Positions 1-7,589 of a stretch of 64,000 nucleotides of DNA are shown in pieces. Where the stretch lies: contig CAYODE010000004.1 in assembly GCA_964402685.1 (NCBI GenBank), positions 3,462 to 67,461 of the forward strand, in the 5' to 3' direction. Each line of letters starts with the position of its first letter. The first letter of the stretch is position 1. This stretch comes from Aestuariivita sp964402685. GTDB lineage: Bacteria > Pseudomonadota > Alphaproteobacteria > Rhodobacterales > Rhodobacteraceae. The translations under genes and the position numbers were made by a program. The notes beneath the pieces were generated by a model that made no database searches, had not been told where the DNA came from, and saw nothing but the letters and a program-made list of their open reading frames with translations.

Positions 1-1101
1 AGTTGCCTGACGCTCTGCTTCCTTCTGCGCCTCGATGATGGCGATCTGTTTGACCCGTTCGGCTTCAGCCACGGCGCGTGTCGTCTCAATCGCTTCGGCT
101 GCCTTCGTCGCTTCGGCCCGCGCCGAGTCTGCCGAGGCACGCGCCTGACTTTCTTCCTCGGACTTCTTGGCAACAATGATCTGCCGCTCCTGATCCGCGA
201 CTTCTAGCTCACGTTCCTTGGCAATCTCCGCTTCCCGCACGGCTCTTTCCTTCTGAATACGGGCTTCTTCTTTCGCCCGATCAGAGGCCTCCTGATTGCG
301 GGCGATCTGCGCTTCCTGCTGTGCCTGCAACGTCTGGATTTCCTCGATCTGCGCAATCTCGGCCTGCTTCTGTTCGCGTTCGATTTGATATTTGCGCTTT
401 TCGGCCTCCATTTGCGACTGCGCGACGGACACGTCGGCTTCGGCCGCGATCTCCGCACGTTGCTTGCGGGACGTCGCAATAACAGCGGCCAGTTTTTGCA
501 TTCCGACTGCGTTAAACGCGTTGTTCTCATCCAGAGAGTCGAACGGTGTTTGGTCCAAGGCGGTTAGCGATACAGCTTCGAGTTCCAGACCGTTTTTCAA
601 CAGATCCTCAGAAATCGCATTTTGGACTTCCTGAACAAAGCTGGCGCGGTTCTCGTGCAGCTCATCCATCGTCATCTGCGCAGCGACAGCTCGCAGACCG
701 TCCACCAGTTTACCTTCGATCATCTCGCGCAATTGCTCGACATGAAAAGTCCGGTCACCAAGCGTTTGCGCGGCGCGGGAAATGCCGTCCTCGGTCGCGT
801 TGACGGATACATAAAACTCAACACCCACATCGACACGCATCCGGTCCTTGGTGATCAGAGACTGATCGCCAAGGCGGGAGACTTCCAATCGAAGTGTCTT
901 CATGTTCACTTTCGAAATCTCATGCAAAAACGGCACGACGATGGTGCCGCCATCCATTATGACTTTGCGCCCTCCGGATCCCGTTTTGACCAGGCTCGTT
1001 TCGCGGGTCGCCCGTTTGTAAAGGCGCGCCATGATCAGACCGATGAAGACAAAAAGACCAATGATGGTGGCGGCAATTGTCAGTATGGGCATAAATTGCA
1101 T
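1..1101 (-). CDS. Flotillin family (SPFH) membrane scaffold protein, YqiK-like, partial
   Basis: The reading frame enters from the left edge and starts at an ATG at 1101 on the minus strand; its C-terminus lies outside the window, leaving 367 codons visible. One N-terminal membrane segment (about residues 5-25) is followed by an SPFH/band-7 domain (about 30-200, with the stretch DRMRVDVGVEFYVSV) and a long Ala/Glu/Arg/Gln-rich coiled coil from about 205 onward. This is the order seen in flotillins. Flotillins form membrane microdomain scaffolds. The gene lies 35 bp downstream of a YqiJ-family gene, and the two commonly form an operon. The coiled coil produced no complete ORF because no stop codon is present in the window. 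Family assignment is secure; the cellular role is not shown by the sequence. Confidence 0.88.
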   Translation of the reverse strand, partial: MQFMPILTIAATIIGLFVFIGLIMARLYKRATRETSLVKTGSGGRKVIMDGGTIVVPFLHEISKVNMKTLRLEVSRLGDQSLITKDRMRVDVGVEFYVSVNATEDGISRAAQTLGDRTFHVEQLREMIEGKLVDGLRAVAAQMTMDELHENRASFVQEVQNAISEDLLKNGLELEAVSLTALDQTPFDSLDENNAFNAVGMQKLAAVIATSRKQRAEIAAEADVSVAQSQMEAEKRKYQIEREQKQAEIAQIEEIQTLQAQQEAQIARNQEASDRAKEEARIQKERAVREAEIAKERELEVADQERQIIVAKKSEEESQARASADSARAEATKAAEAIETTRAVAEAERVKQIAIIEAQKEAERQAT

Positions 1102-1136
1102 AGACGTACTCCTCTGTTCGTATGAACGGGTTTGGA

Positions 1137-1838
1137 TTAAATGACGTAGAACTTGTCGCCGCGCTTGCGGATCAGCGTCACAAAGCTGCCTTCCGGAAAG
1201 ACTTCATCGTCGTGAAGCGGTTCTACGCGCAGGTAATGCGTGTTGTTGTGGCGGTCTTTGATTTTAACCTCGGCAGGCTTGCCACGTGCGGCCGTGCCTT
1301 GCGTGATTGTCCCATGGCGACCACCCAGAAATCTGGCCCGGGTTGCCGTGGTTTCGGTCTTTGGCATGATCAGTGCGACCCAATTCGCGATGACGCGCGT
1401 GATCGCCAATGCCGGAACCGCTGCGAGAAGCGAGGCAAGACCGGCCGGCAGGGGAAGCCCCAGCGTATTCATCAACACAGATTGAAGGATCAATCCCGCC
1501 AATCCGAACATCGTCAGAAACGAGATCAGCCAGATTAGAAACGGTACGTCGCGGGCGCCAATCCACGTCAGAATGCCGGACGGTGCGATTGAGTTTTGGG
1601 GGAACGCGTCCACGCTGTCGACGTCTATGGCATCAAAGTCTATGCCAGCTTCGAATTCGGCAGAAAGGTCGAAGTCGGGATCAAAGTCCGTGTCTGGGCC
1701 GTCGCTGCCAAACCCCAGCACCGTACCACCGATCAAGGCAGTCAGAAGTTCGATCACGAACAATCCTAAAACAACCGCTAAAGCAACAGAAAACGGAAGG
1801 GATTGGGCGGCCAGGAAGAGATCAATCATAGTATTCAT
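1137..1838 (-). CDS. yqiJ: YqiJ/OB-fold membrane protein, flotillin partner
   Basis: The 233-residue protein has a first membrane segment near residues 15-40, an acidic Asp-rich loop (DTDFDPDFDLSAEF, about 50-75), two or three further membrane segments (about 95-160) and a C-terminal soluble beta domain (about 165-233) ending in FYVI. The layout matches YqiJ/NfeD-like proteins, whose C-terminal OB fold sits beside flotillins. It is first in a two-gene operon with the flotillin-like gene. Likely role: membrane partner of the flotillin scaffold. The start at 1838 gives a plausible N-terminus (MNTMIDLF); an alternative ATG lies three codons in. Confidence 0.78.
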   Translation of the reverse strand: MNTMIDLFLAAQSLPFSVALAVVLGLFVIELLTALIGGTVLGFGSDGPDTDFDPDFDLSAEFEAGIDFDAIDVDSVDAFPQNSIAPSGILTWIGARDVPFLIWLISFLTMFGLAGLILQSVLMNTLGLPLPAGLASLLAAVPALAITRVIANWVALIMPKTETTATRARFLGGRHGTITQGTAARGKPAEVKIKDRHNNTHYLRVEPLHDDEVFPEGSFVTLIRKRGDKFYVI

Positions 1839-1960
1839 GTGTCTTACATATGGGTATTTCTCTCTGAATTGTTAGGTATATATTTGCAAAATCTTGGATA
1901 CAGTATATCTCTATATTGAATACTTGCTTACAGATTGCTCTGCGGAATAGGCTTTTTGTC

Positions 1961-2407
1961 ATGCCAGACTTTCTCGAACGCCGACGAATGGCGCGGATGA
2001 TTGATCGAACTGCCGAACGGATGGTTGATGTGACGATGCCTGAAAAGGGCTGGATTACGACAGTGCGCCGGGCGCTAGGAATGCCCGCGGAGTATGTTGC
2101 GGTGCGCAAGGGCGTCAGTAGAAACGCCGTGTATCAGGCGGAACGCAGCGAAATAGAGGGCTCTATTTCAATCAAACAGATGGAAAACCTCGCCGCTGCG
2201 ATGGATGCTCGATTTGTCTATGCGATTGTACCGAACGATCGGGTTGAAAACCTGAAGTACAAACAAGCCGTGTGTAAAGCGCGCGCAGAAATTGGCGGGG
2301 TTAAAGAGGCGGGGAATTGGCCTGCAGACACGCGGCAAGACTGGATAGAGGATCGCGCTGCAGAATTGCTTCATGATATGCCATCAGACTTTTGGACCAA
2401 AAAGTAA
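1961..2407 (+). CDS. Mobile mystery protein A-like XRE/HTH regulator (orphan)
   Basis: The 148-residue protein starts at ATG 1961; the frame is also open upstream to a TTG at 1916, but that extension has no good ribosome site. The core WITTVRRALGMPAEYVAVRK followed by GVSRNAVYQAERSE is an XRE-type helix-turn-helix. The downstream stretch MDARFVYAIVPNDRVENL is characteristic of 'mobile mystery protein A', which normally precedes a Fic-domain 'mobile mystery protein B' in a two-gene module resembling toxin-antitoxin pairs. No Fic gene follows here: the next gene is the RTX/Hint protein after 210 bp. The upstream region is noticeably AT-rich. The regulator family is well supported; an antitoxin function is only inferred. 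Confidence 0.72.
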   Translation: MPDFLERRRMARMIDRTAERMVDVTMPEKGWITTVRRALGMPAEYVAVRKGVSRNAVYQAERSEIEGSISIKQMENLAAAMDARFVYAIVPNDRVENLKYKQAVCKARAEIGGVKEAGNWPADTRQDWIEDRAAELLHDMPSDFWTKK

Positions 2408-2617
2408 TTAGTGCCTTAAGCGGTGACTGTAGACATACCCGCGTGGCTGACCGCTGTGGGTTCCCGCTCGATCCTGTTGAGACGAACTTCTTACCGGTTA
2501 AGGGCGAATAGCGAGCGACCCGGCCATCATCCATCGGTCAAGTGTGAGCACACCATCTCAAACAACTAGTTACAAGAACTAAATCCAAGCCTTTCGAGTA
2601 CAACGATAATTTGGCGC

Positions 2618-5600
2618 ATGAGCACGTCAAATTCATCGCCGCCGCCTGATCCGTCTGGATCTTCATCCCTTCCCCGTGAAAGTGAAAGCGAAGACGCCAA
2701 GTCAGACGCGCGCACCGAAGGTGCGGCGGAGCAATCCTCCGCTAGTGTAACCGCGTCAAATACCCAGCCATCACAGCCTGGCGTCGTCGACGGGTCCGAG
2801 GCAGCTGACGTTGTTGACCGTGGATTTACTGACGATCCCGAGCTGGATGAGACCGATACACTCTCGAAAACGGGTACCGGATCAGATGATGATCTTATTC
2901 GTCTTAACGGTGGCGACGATACTGTTTTCGCAGGTCTGGGCTCGGATACGATAGAGGGTGGGGCAGGCCGGGATACGTATATAGTCGACAACGGCCCCTT
3001 CGTTATCGCTGATCCCGTTCTCACCTCGTTCGACGACCTCCCGGATGTATCAACGGTTGTCGATCCAGGCGGCACCTTGCTTTTCGACGGCGTAACTGCA
3101 CCGATCTTGTTCAAGACACTGGAAGTCGGAGGGAGCCAGGATACAGGGTCTGAGATCCCCGCGCTTGACGGCGGAATCCTTGTCAGAGAGCCCGGAAGCG
3201 ACGGGGATCCTGCCGATCTGGGCGGGTTTGCCACCGAGTTTGAAGAATCTGAACTGGGATTTTTCCTCCGGTCCCTCCCCGAAGATGGAAGGCTGTTTAT
3301 AGATGAGGGGACAAATGTCAGCGGCGATCCCGTTTGGCGAGAAATCCAACAAAGCGAGATTGTCTCGGTCGGATCTGCCCCCACGCCTGGAAGCCTGAGA
3401 TTATCCGCCGGAGACCGCCTCAACTGGGTCGCGGATCAAAGCGACCTGACCCTGGACCCAACGGTCACCATAGGCGGGATCAATCAACCTTTGTCTGTGT
3501 GGGAAAACCCGTCTGCGGATTTGCGGGTCGAACTTTCGGCGACGGATCTTAGGGGTGACGATGCGGCCATTGTCACGCAAGAGGGGGTCCCGGGATCAGA
3601 CGGCTCGACGATCAGTGACACGATCCAGGGTGGACTTGGTATTGCGGGCCTTGGCCCGAACGTTGTCAACGATCCGACGCGTGAAGCAGAGATCAATCGC
3701 GGTTTCGGTGAGTTCGATGGTCGAAGCGAGGAGCTGACCGTACGTTTCACCGACGCCTCGGGCGATGCCCAGATCGTTGCTAACGCTCAGATTTTTATCT
3801 CTGCCATTGATCCCGCGGAGGGGGAGTTTGGCACGTTGCTCTTGTTCCGCAGCGGCGAATTGCTGGATGAGTTGACCTTCGGGCCATTCGTAGAAGGCGT
3901 CAGTGCCTTCGAGCCCGACCTCATTCTTTCCTTCGATGACACGTTTGATACGCCGGCCTCCGGGTTCATCGACGTCTCGGGATACCTGTTTGATACGGTC
4001 ATTCTGTCGGCGAGCAATAGTGGGCTGCTGCGACCGCCAGATCAAAACCCCGAAGACATCAGTGAATTTTACGTCGATGCGATTGTTGTCGATCCAGTTG
4101 CTGAACTGCCCGGCACTCAAGCGTTCGACTATTTTGTTGAGGCCCCCAACGGTCAAGCATCGTTCGATTCGCAGATTCAAATTAGCGATAGAACTGGTGA
4201 ACCACTCCGACTAGTGCTTGATGACGCCACGGATACGTTTGAGGGAGGAAACGCGGTATTCACTGTCCGCTTAGAGGACGAAAAAGGTGACCCTGCGACC
4301 TCTGAGTTTGACACGGTTATTCAGCTGAGCCTCGTGGATGGCACCGCGACCCAAGGCGACGGCATCTCAACCGGGGATTTTTCAAATGCGAATTCCGTAA
4401 CTCCGACTGATCCATTGATTGACGTTACGATACCGGCAGGGGTGTCCTCGATCTCCGTTGCGGTACCTGTTCGGGACGACGGGATCGACGAAGAAAGCGA
4501 GGTCTTTTTCCTGCAGGTTGTTGACGCGACCAACCAGGAAAGCGCGGTGATCCCAACCGATATCCGCGCCGCCGCAGTCATCGGCAACTCACTTCAGGCG
4601 GATCCGGTGACAACAAGTTGGGGGATATTCACTGACAATCTGGATTCGCCCGCGTCTTCTTTTGCCAAGGAGTTCACGCTCGGCGGTACGTTGGACGGTG
4701 AAGGACCAGAGCCAACTACGACAACTACGCTGGTTCGCCCGGCCTTTACGGAAAACGGCATCCCGATCCCCGAACAAACCATTGAACTTGGCCCGCAAAC
4801 CGGCGCGGCCAGCTTGGGAGGCGATGATCTGTTTACGGATGAGACCGATCCCAATCTCGAAATCGAAATCACACGCTTCCCAGAAATTGGCCGCCTGTTG
4901 GAAATCGATGAGCTTTCAAGAAGTAGAGTAATCACCGAAGCAAACCCGTTCGTCTCAAGCACGTCAAACATTCTCTACGAAATTCCGCGCGCAAGCTTCC
5001 GCAACAACACGGCTGATATCGATTTCGCGACTAGCCCGCTTTCGGGTGTGGATGACACCGGAACGGCCAACATCGTAGCGTCCGAAGCCGGGTCGATCGT
5101 CAACGTCCGCGAATTTAGCTTTGGGCCAACTCAAGTCGACACAAACGGAAACGCGCTGTTTAGTCCGCTTAATGCGGGTGAGACGATGATCATGCGCTTT
5201 ACCGAAGATATGAGCTTTCTGATCTTCCAAGGCGCCTTCAATGGAAACTTTCGCAATGAACCATTCGCCCAAAACTGGGCGGAGATCGTCTTTCTTAAGG
5301 ATGGCGAGGTGGTTGAGGCCGGAACAATTGGATCTAATGCGCTTGCACAAGTTGCAGCAAGCAATCCTGGAGGATCCATTCCAGAGATCGACTTTCTTCC
5401 TGAAACACTTGACTTGGGCATCAACGACATTCCTCTGTTTTCTTTCTCAGGGTTTGTATTCGATGAAGTTCGGTTTACGGCTGGACCTACGGTTCCGGGT
5501 TTGATTGGGAACAGATCTGAGTTCAGTTTTTTTGATCTTTACGCGGCTGGCGAAGTCGAGGCGTTTGAGTACCGGGTCGTTGATCGAGATACAAATCGTG

Positions 5601-6772
5601 TCTCTGATCCAGAAGTCGTCACGATCCAGCATCCGGTGCCGGACCTGCCACAGAACAGCGCCGAGGTGACAAATGCGTCGCTTGATGACGAAGACGTTCT
5701 CGCCTTTTCAACTACTGCTCTTGATCCCGGCGGCGTGCCCACATTGTCCGATGTTCTGCCTGAAACGGTATCTGTGACGGTCGACGATCAAGGCGATGGG
5801 ACAGTTAACAAGCTCAATTCCGGTACAACCGACGATGTGAGCTCAGTTCAAAATTTCGTAGCCGCAGAGGAGGCGGGTCAGCAAGACAGCATACGGCTGA
5901 CCACAAGCGTATCCGATGCCGCCGACATTACCGGTATCTCAAATGATGCCGCGGGGACGTTTACGGTCGCTTCAGATGGCTCGATTATCGTCTTTGGGCC
6001 AACTGAGGACCAAACATTCTCGGACGTTCTCGCTCTCGATATCGCCGGAACATTCAATATCACGTCGGGAGATGAAAGCGGTCAGGTCGGCGACATATCA
6101 TTTGAGAATTTCGAGATCATCAGTTTCGATTTTATGGTGTGTTTTCTGCGCGGTACCAGGATACGAACACCATTCGGTGAGCGCCGAATAGAAACACTGC
6201 GCGAAGGTGAGCTTGTCGACACGGTTGATGCCGGTCCGCGCCCGGTCCGTTGGGTTGGGTCCACAGCAGTTTTGGGTCGCGGAAAAAACGCGCCAATACG
6301 GTTCAAAGCAAACAGCATCGGCAACAAAGCGGATTTGTACTTATCACCAAATCATCGGGTTGCCCTAAACCATCCACTTGTAGAATTGCATTTCGGCGCT
6401 CCCACCGTTCTGCTTCCGGCGAAAGCGTTTGTTAACGGGCGGACGGTCACACGAGTCCAAAGCGGACGGGTCGAGTACTTTCACCTCTTGCTCGAAAACC
6501 ATCATGTTGTTTTTGCTGAAGGGGCGGAATGTGAATCGCTTTTTTTCGGCGACATGGCGGAACGAACATTGTTCGAGGCCCATCGCGCCGAGCTGATCAG
6601 ACGTCGATTTGGGCAGATCGAAACCTGGAAGGACAGAGCCAGCCAAAGCTCATTTGTGTGTCTGACCGTCAATGAAAGCAAAATGTTGTTGAGTTCGATT
6701 GCTGCGGTGACCAGGGGACAGCGCGACGTGCCCAAAACTCCGGCACGCAGTATGGCGCCCTTCGTCCACTAG
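2618..6772 (+). CDS. Large RTX/Calx-beta protein with C-terminal Hint domain
   Basis: The 1384-residue acidic protein has no classical signal peptide. Residues 1-85 are a Ser/Pro/acidic low-complexity leader. Residues 86-125 carry two or three calcium-binding RTX nonapeptides (GGDDTVFAG, GGAGRDTYI). A Calx-beta-like segment spans about 538-650 (acidic, VFTVRLEDEKG to EVFFLQVVDA). The rest is beta-rich filler with possible related modules near 375-430 and 855-910. A Hint (hedgehog/intein-like) domain begins at Cys1175 (CFLRGTRIRTPFGERRIETL) with LSPNHRVAL (His1246) and extends to about residue 1330. Hint domains of this kind are common at the C-terminus of Rhodobacteraceae RTX proteins and may drive self-cleavage. 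Type I secretion is likely from the family, but no T1SS gene is nearby. Start at ATG 2618; the ribosome site is weak. Confidence 0.8.
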   Translation: MSTSNSSPPPDPSGSSSLPRESESEDAKSDARTEGAAEQSSASVTASNTQPSQPGVVDGSEAADVVDRGFTDDPELDETDTLSKTGTGSDDDLIRLNGGDDTVFAGLGSDTIEGGAGRDTYIVDNGPFVIADPVLTSFDDLPDVSTVVDPGGTLLFDGVTAPILFKTLEVGGSQDTGSEIPALDGGILVREPGSDGDPADLGGFATEFEESELGFFLRSLPEDGRLFIDEGTNVSGDPVWREIQQSEIVSVGSAPTPGSLRLSAGDRLNWVADQSDLTLDPTVTIGGINQPLSVWENPSADLRVELSATDLRGDDAAIVTQEGVPGSDGSTISDTIQGGLGIAGLGPNVVNDPTREAEINRGFGEFDGRSEELTVRFTDASGDAQIVANAQIFISAIDPAEGEFGTLLLFRSGELLDELTFGPFVEGVSAFEPDLILSFDDTFDTPASGFIDVSGYLFDTVILSASNSGLLRPPDQNPEDISEFYVDAIVVDPVAELPGTQAFDYFVEAPNGQASFDSQIQISDRTGEPLRLVLDDATDTFEGGNAVFTVRLEDEKGDPATSEFDTVIQLSLVDGTATQGDGISTGDFSNANSVTPTDPLIDVTIPAGVSSISVAVPVRDDGIDEESEVFFLQVVDATNQESAVIPTDIRAAAVIGNSLQADPVTTSWGIFTDNLDSPASSFAKEFTLGGTLDGEGPEPTTTTTLVRPAFTENGIPIPEQTIELGPQTGAASLGGDDLFTDETDPNLEIEITRFPEIGRLLEIDELSRSRVITEANPFVSSTSNILYEIPRASFRNNTADIDFATSPLSGVDDTGTANIVASEAGSIVNVREFSFGPTQVDTNGNALFSPLNAGETMIMRFTEDMSFLIFQGAFNGNFRNEPFAQNWAEIVFLKDGEVVEAGTIGSNALAQVAASNPGGSIPEIDFLPETLDLGINDIPLFSFSGFVFDEVRFTAGPTVPGLIGNRSEFSFFDLYAAGEVEAFEYRVVDRDTNRVSDPEVVTIQHPVPDLPQNSAEVTNASLDDEDVLAFSTTALDPGGVPTLSDVLPETVSVTVDDQGDGTVNKLNSGTTDDVSSVQNFVAAEEAGQQDSIRLTTSVSDAADITGISNDAAGTFTVASDGSIIVFGPTEDQTFSDVLALDIAGTFNITSGDESGQVGDISFENFEIISFDFMVCFLRGTRIRTPFGERRIETLREGELVDTVDAGPRPVRWVGSTAVLGRGKNAPIRFKANSIGNKADLYLSPNHRVALNHPLVELHFGAPTVLLPAKAFVNGRTVTRVQSGRVEYFHLLLENHHVVFAEGAECESLFFGDMAERTLFEAHRAELIRRRFGQIETWKDRASQSSFVCLTVNESKMLLSSIAAVTRGQRDVPKTPARSMAPFVH

Positions 6773-6829
6773 CGATTGCTACACCGTCGTGTTTTTGCCT
6801 CAGCACTTCATGTGAGCTCTGTAACGGTC

Positions 6830-6855
6830 AAAACCCAACGGCAAAAAAGGGTTTT
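6830..6855 (+). terminator. Possible terminator stem after RTX/Hint gene
   Basis: AAAACCC (6830-6836) pairs with GGGTTTT (6849-6855) across a 12-base A-rich loop. The T run is part of the stem rather than a separate tail, so termination strength is uncertain. Confidence 0.4.
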
Positions 6856-7060
6856 ACAGGAAGATTAGGCAGATCATTCGGAGGATCAGGCAAGTGAAAT
6901 TTGAACAACGATGCTACATTGAAGGTGCGGATGATCGCCACTACGCCATTCGTCCGGGTGCAATTTAGACGCGAAGTAGGGGTAACCGTCTTGCCTAAAG
7001 CGCGACTTCGGCTATCGTTAGTTTTCCAAGTCCGAAATCACCGACCCAACGACATTTGAA

Positions 7061-7078
7061 CGACGGTCACCACCGTCG
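7061..7078. promoter_or_regulatory. Perfect inverted repeat upstream of iorAB-like operon
   Basis: CGACGGT (7061-7067) and ACCGTCG (7072-7078) form a 7-bp inverted repeat with a 4-base spacer, 42 bp before the ATG of the iron-sulfur subunit. It could be an operator or a leader hairpin. No dedicated regulator gene is adjacent, so the function is unknown. Confidence 0.3.
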
Positions 7079-7119
7079 AAGACTACCTGTCATTAGCCAA
7101 TAGGGAGATCCAGTAAGCC

Positions 7120-7584
7120 ATGGCAATATCGCTGAAACTGAACGGTCAGACACACACTGTTGAGGCCGAACCCGGAACACCACTGCTTTGGGTGATCCGA
7201 GATGAGCTTAAGCTAACAGGAACGAAATTCGGATGTGGCGTCGCCTCGTGCGGGGCATGCACCGTTCACCTGAACGGTGAACCAGTGCGGTCCTGCCAGA
7301 CATACATTGAGGACGTCGAAGACGCCGAAGTCACAACCATCGAAAAAATGGAAGACGACAAAGTTGGCGCCGCTGTGCAGCAAGCATGGCTGGAATTGGA
7401 CGTTGTGCAGTGCGGCTACTGCCAGTCCGGTCAGATCATGAACGCCGTAGGGTTGCTCCGCGAGAACGCGAAACCCACGGCCGAGGAAATCGACGACTAC
7501 ATGTATGGCAACGCCTGTCGGTGTGCCACGTACCAACGTATCCGCGCGGGCGTCATGCGCGCCGCTGAAATTCTGGAGGCCTGA
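7120..7584 (+). CDS. Molybdenum hydroxylase [2Fe-2S] subunit (IorA/CoxS-like)
   Basis: The 154-residue protein belongs to the small iron-sulfur subunit family of xanthine-oxidase-type enzymes. The plant-ferredoxin cluster ligands are Cys39, Cys44, Cys47 and Cys59 (GCGVASCGACTVHLNG). The second cluster uses Cys98-x2-Cys101 and Cys133-x-Cys135 (QCGYCQSGQI, NACRCATYQRIR). Length and motif order are typical of isoquinoline 1-oxidoreductase alpha-type subunits, which pass electrons from the Mo centre to a cytochrome or other acceptor. It is followed 5 bp later by the Mo-binding subunit, and no FAD subunit gene is present. The substrate cannot be read from sequence; isoquinoline, aldehydes or other N-heterocycles are all possible. 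Confidence 0.88.
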   Translation: MAISLKLNGQTHTVEAEPGTPLLWVIRDELKLTGTKFGCGVASCGACTVHLNGEPVRSCQTYIEDVEDAEVTTIEKMEDDKVGAAVQQAWLELDVVQCGYCQSGQIMNAVGLLRENAKPTAEEIDDYMYGNACRCATYQRIRAGVMRAAEILEA

Positions 7585-7589
7585 GACCT

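Larger units (their letters stand above)
6773..7119. other. Intergenic region between RTX/Hint gene and Mo-hydroxylase operon
   Basis: This 347-bp stretch has no ORF I would call. It holds a possible terminator stem (6830-6855), a perfect short inverted repeat (7061-7078) and a ribosome site AGGGAG about 12 bases before the ATG at 7120. Nothing else is recognisable. Confidence 0.6.

Noticed and set aside
7056..7069. The 14-mer TTGAACGACGGTCA occurs before the iorA-like gene and again at 53515-53528 before the lipoprotein gene
   Set aside because: Several exact 14-base repeats are expected by chance in 64 kb, and the second copy lacks the inverted-repeat partner, so a shared operator is not supported.
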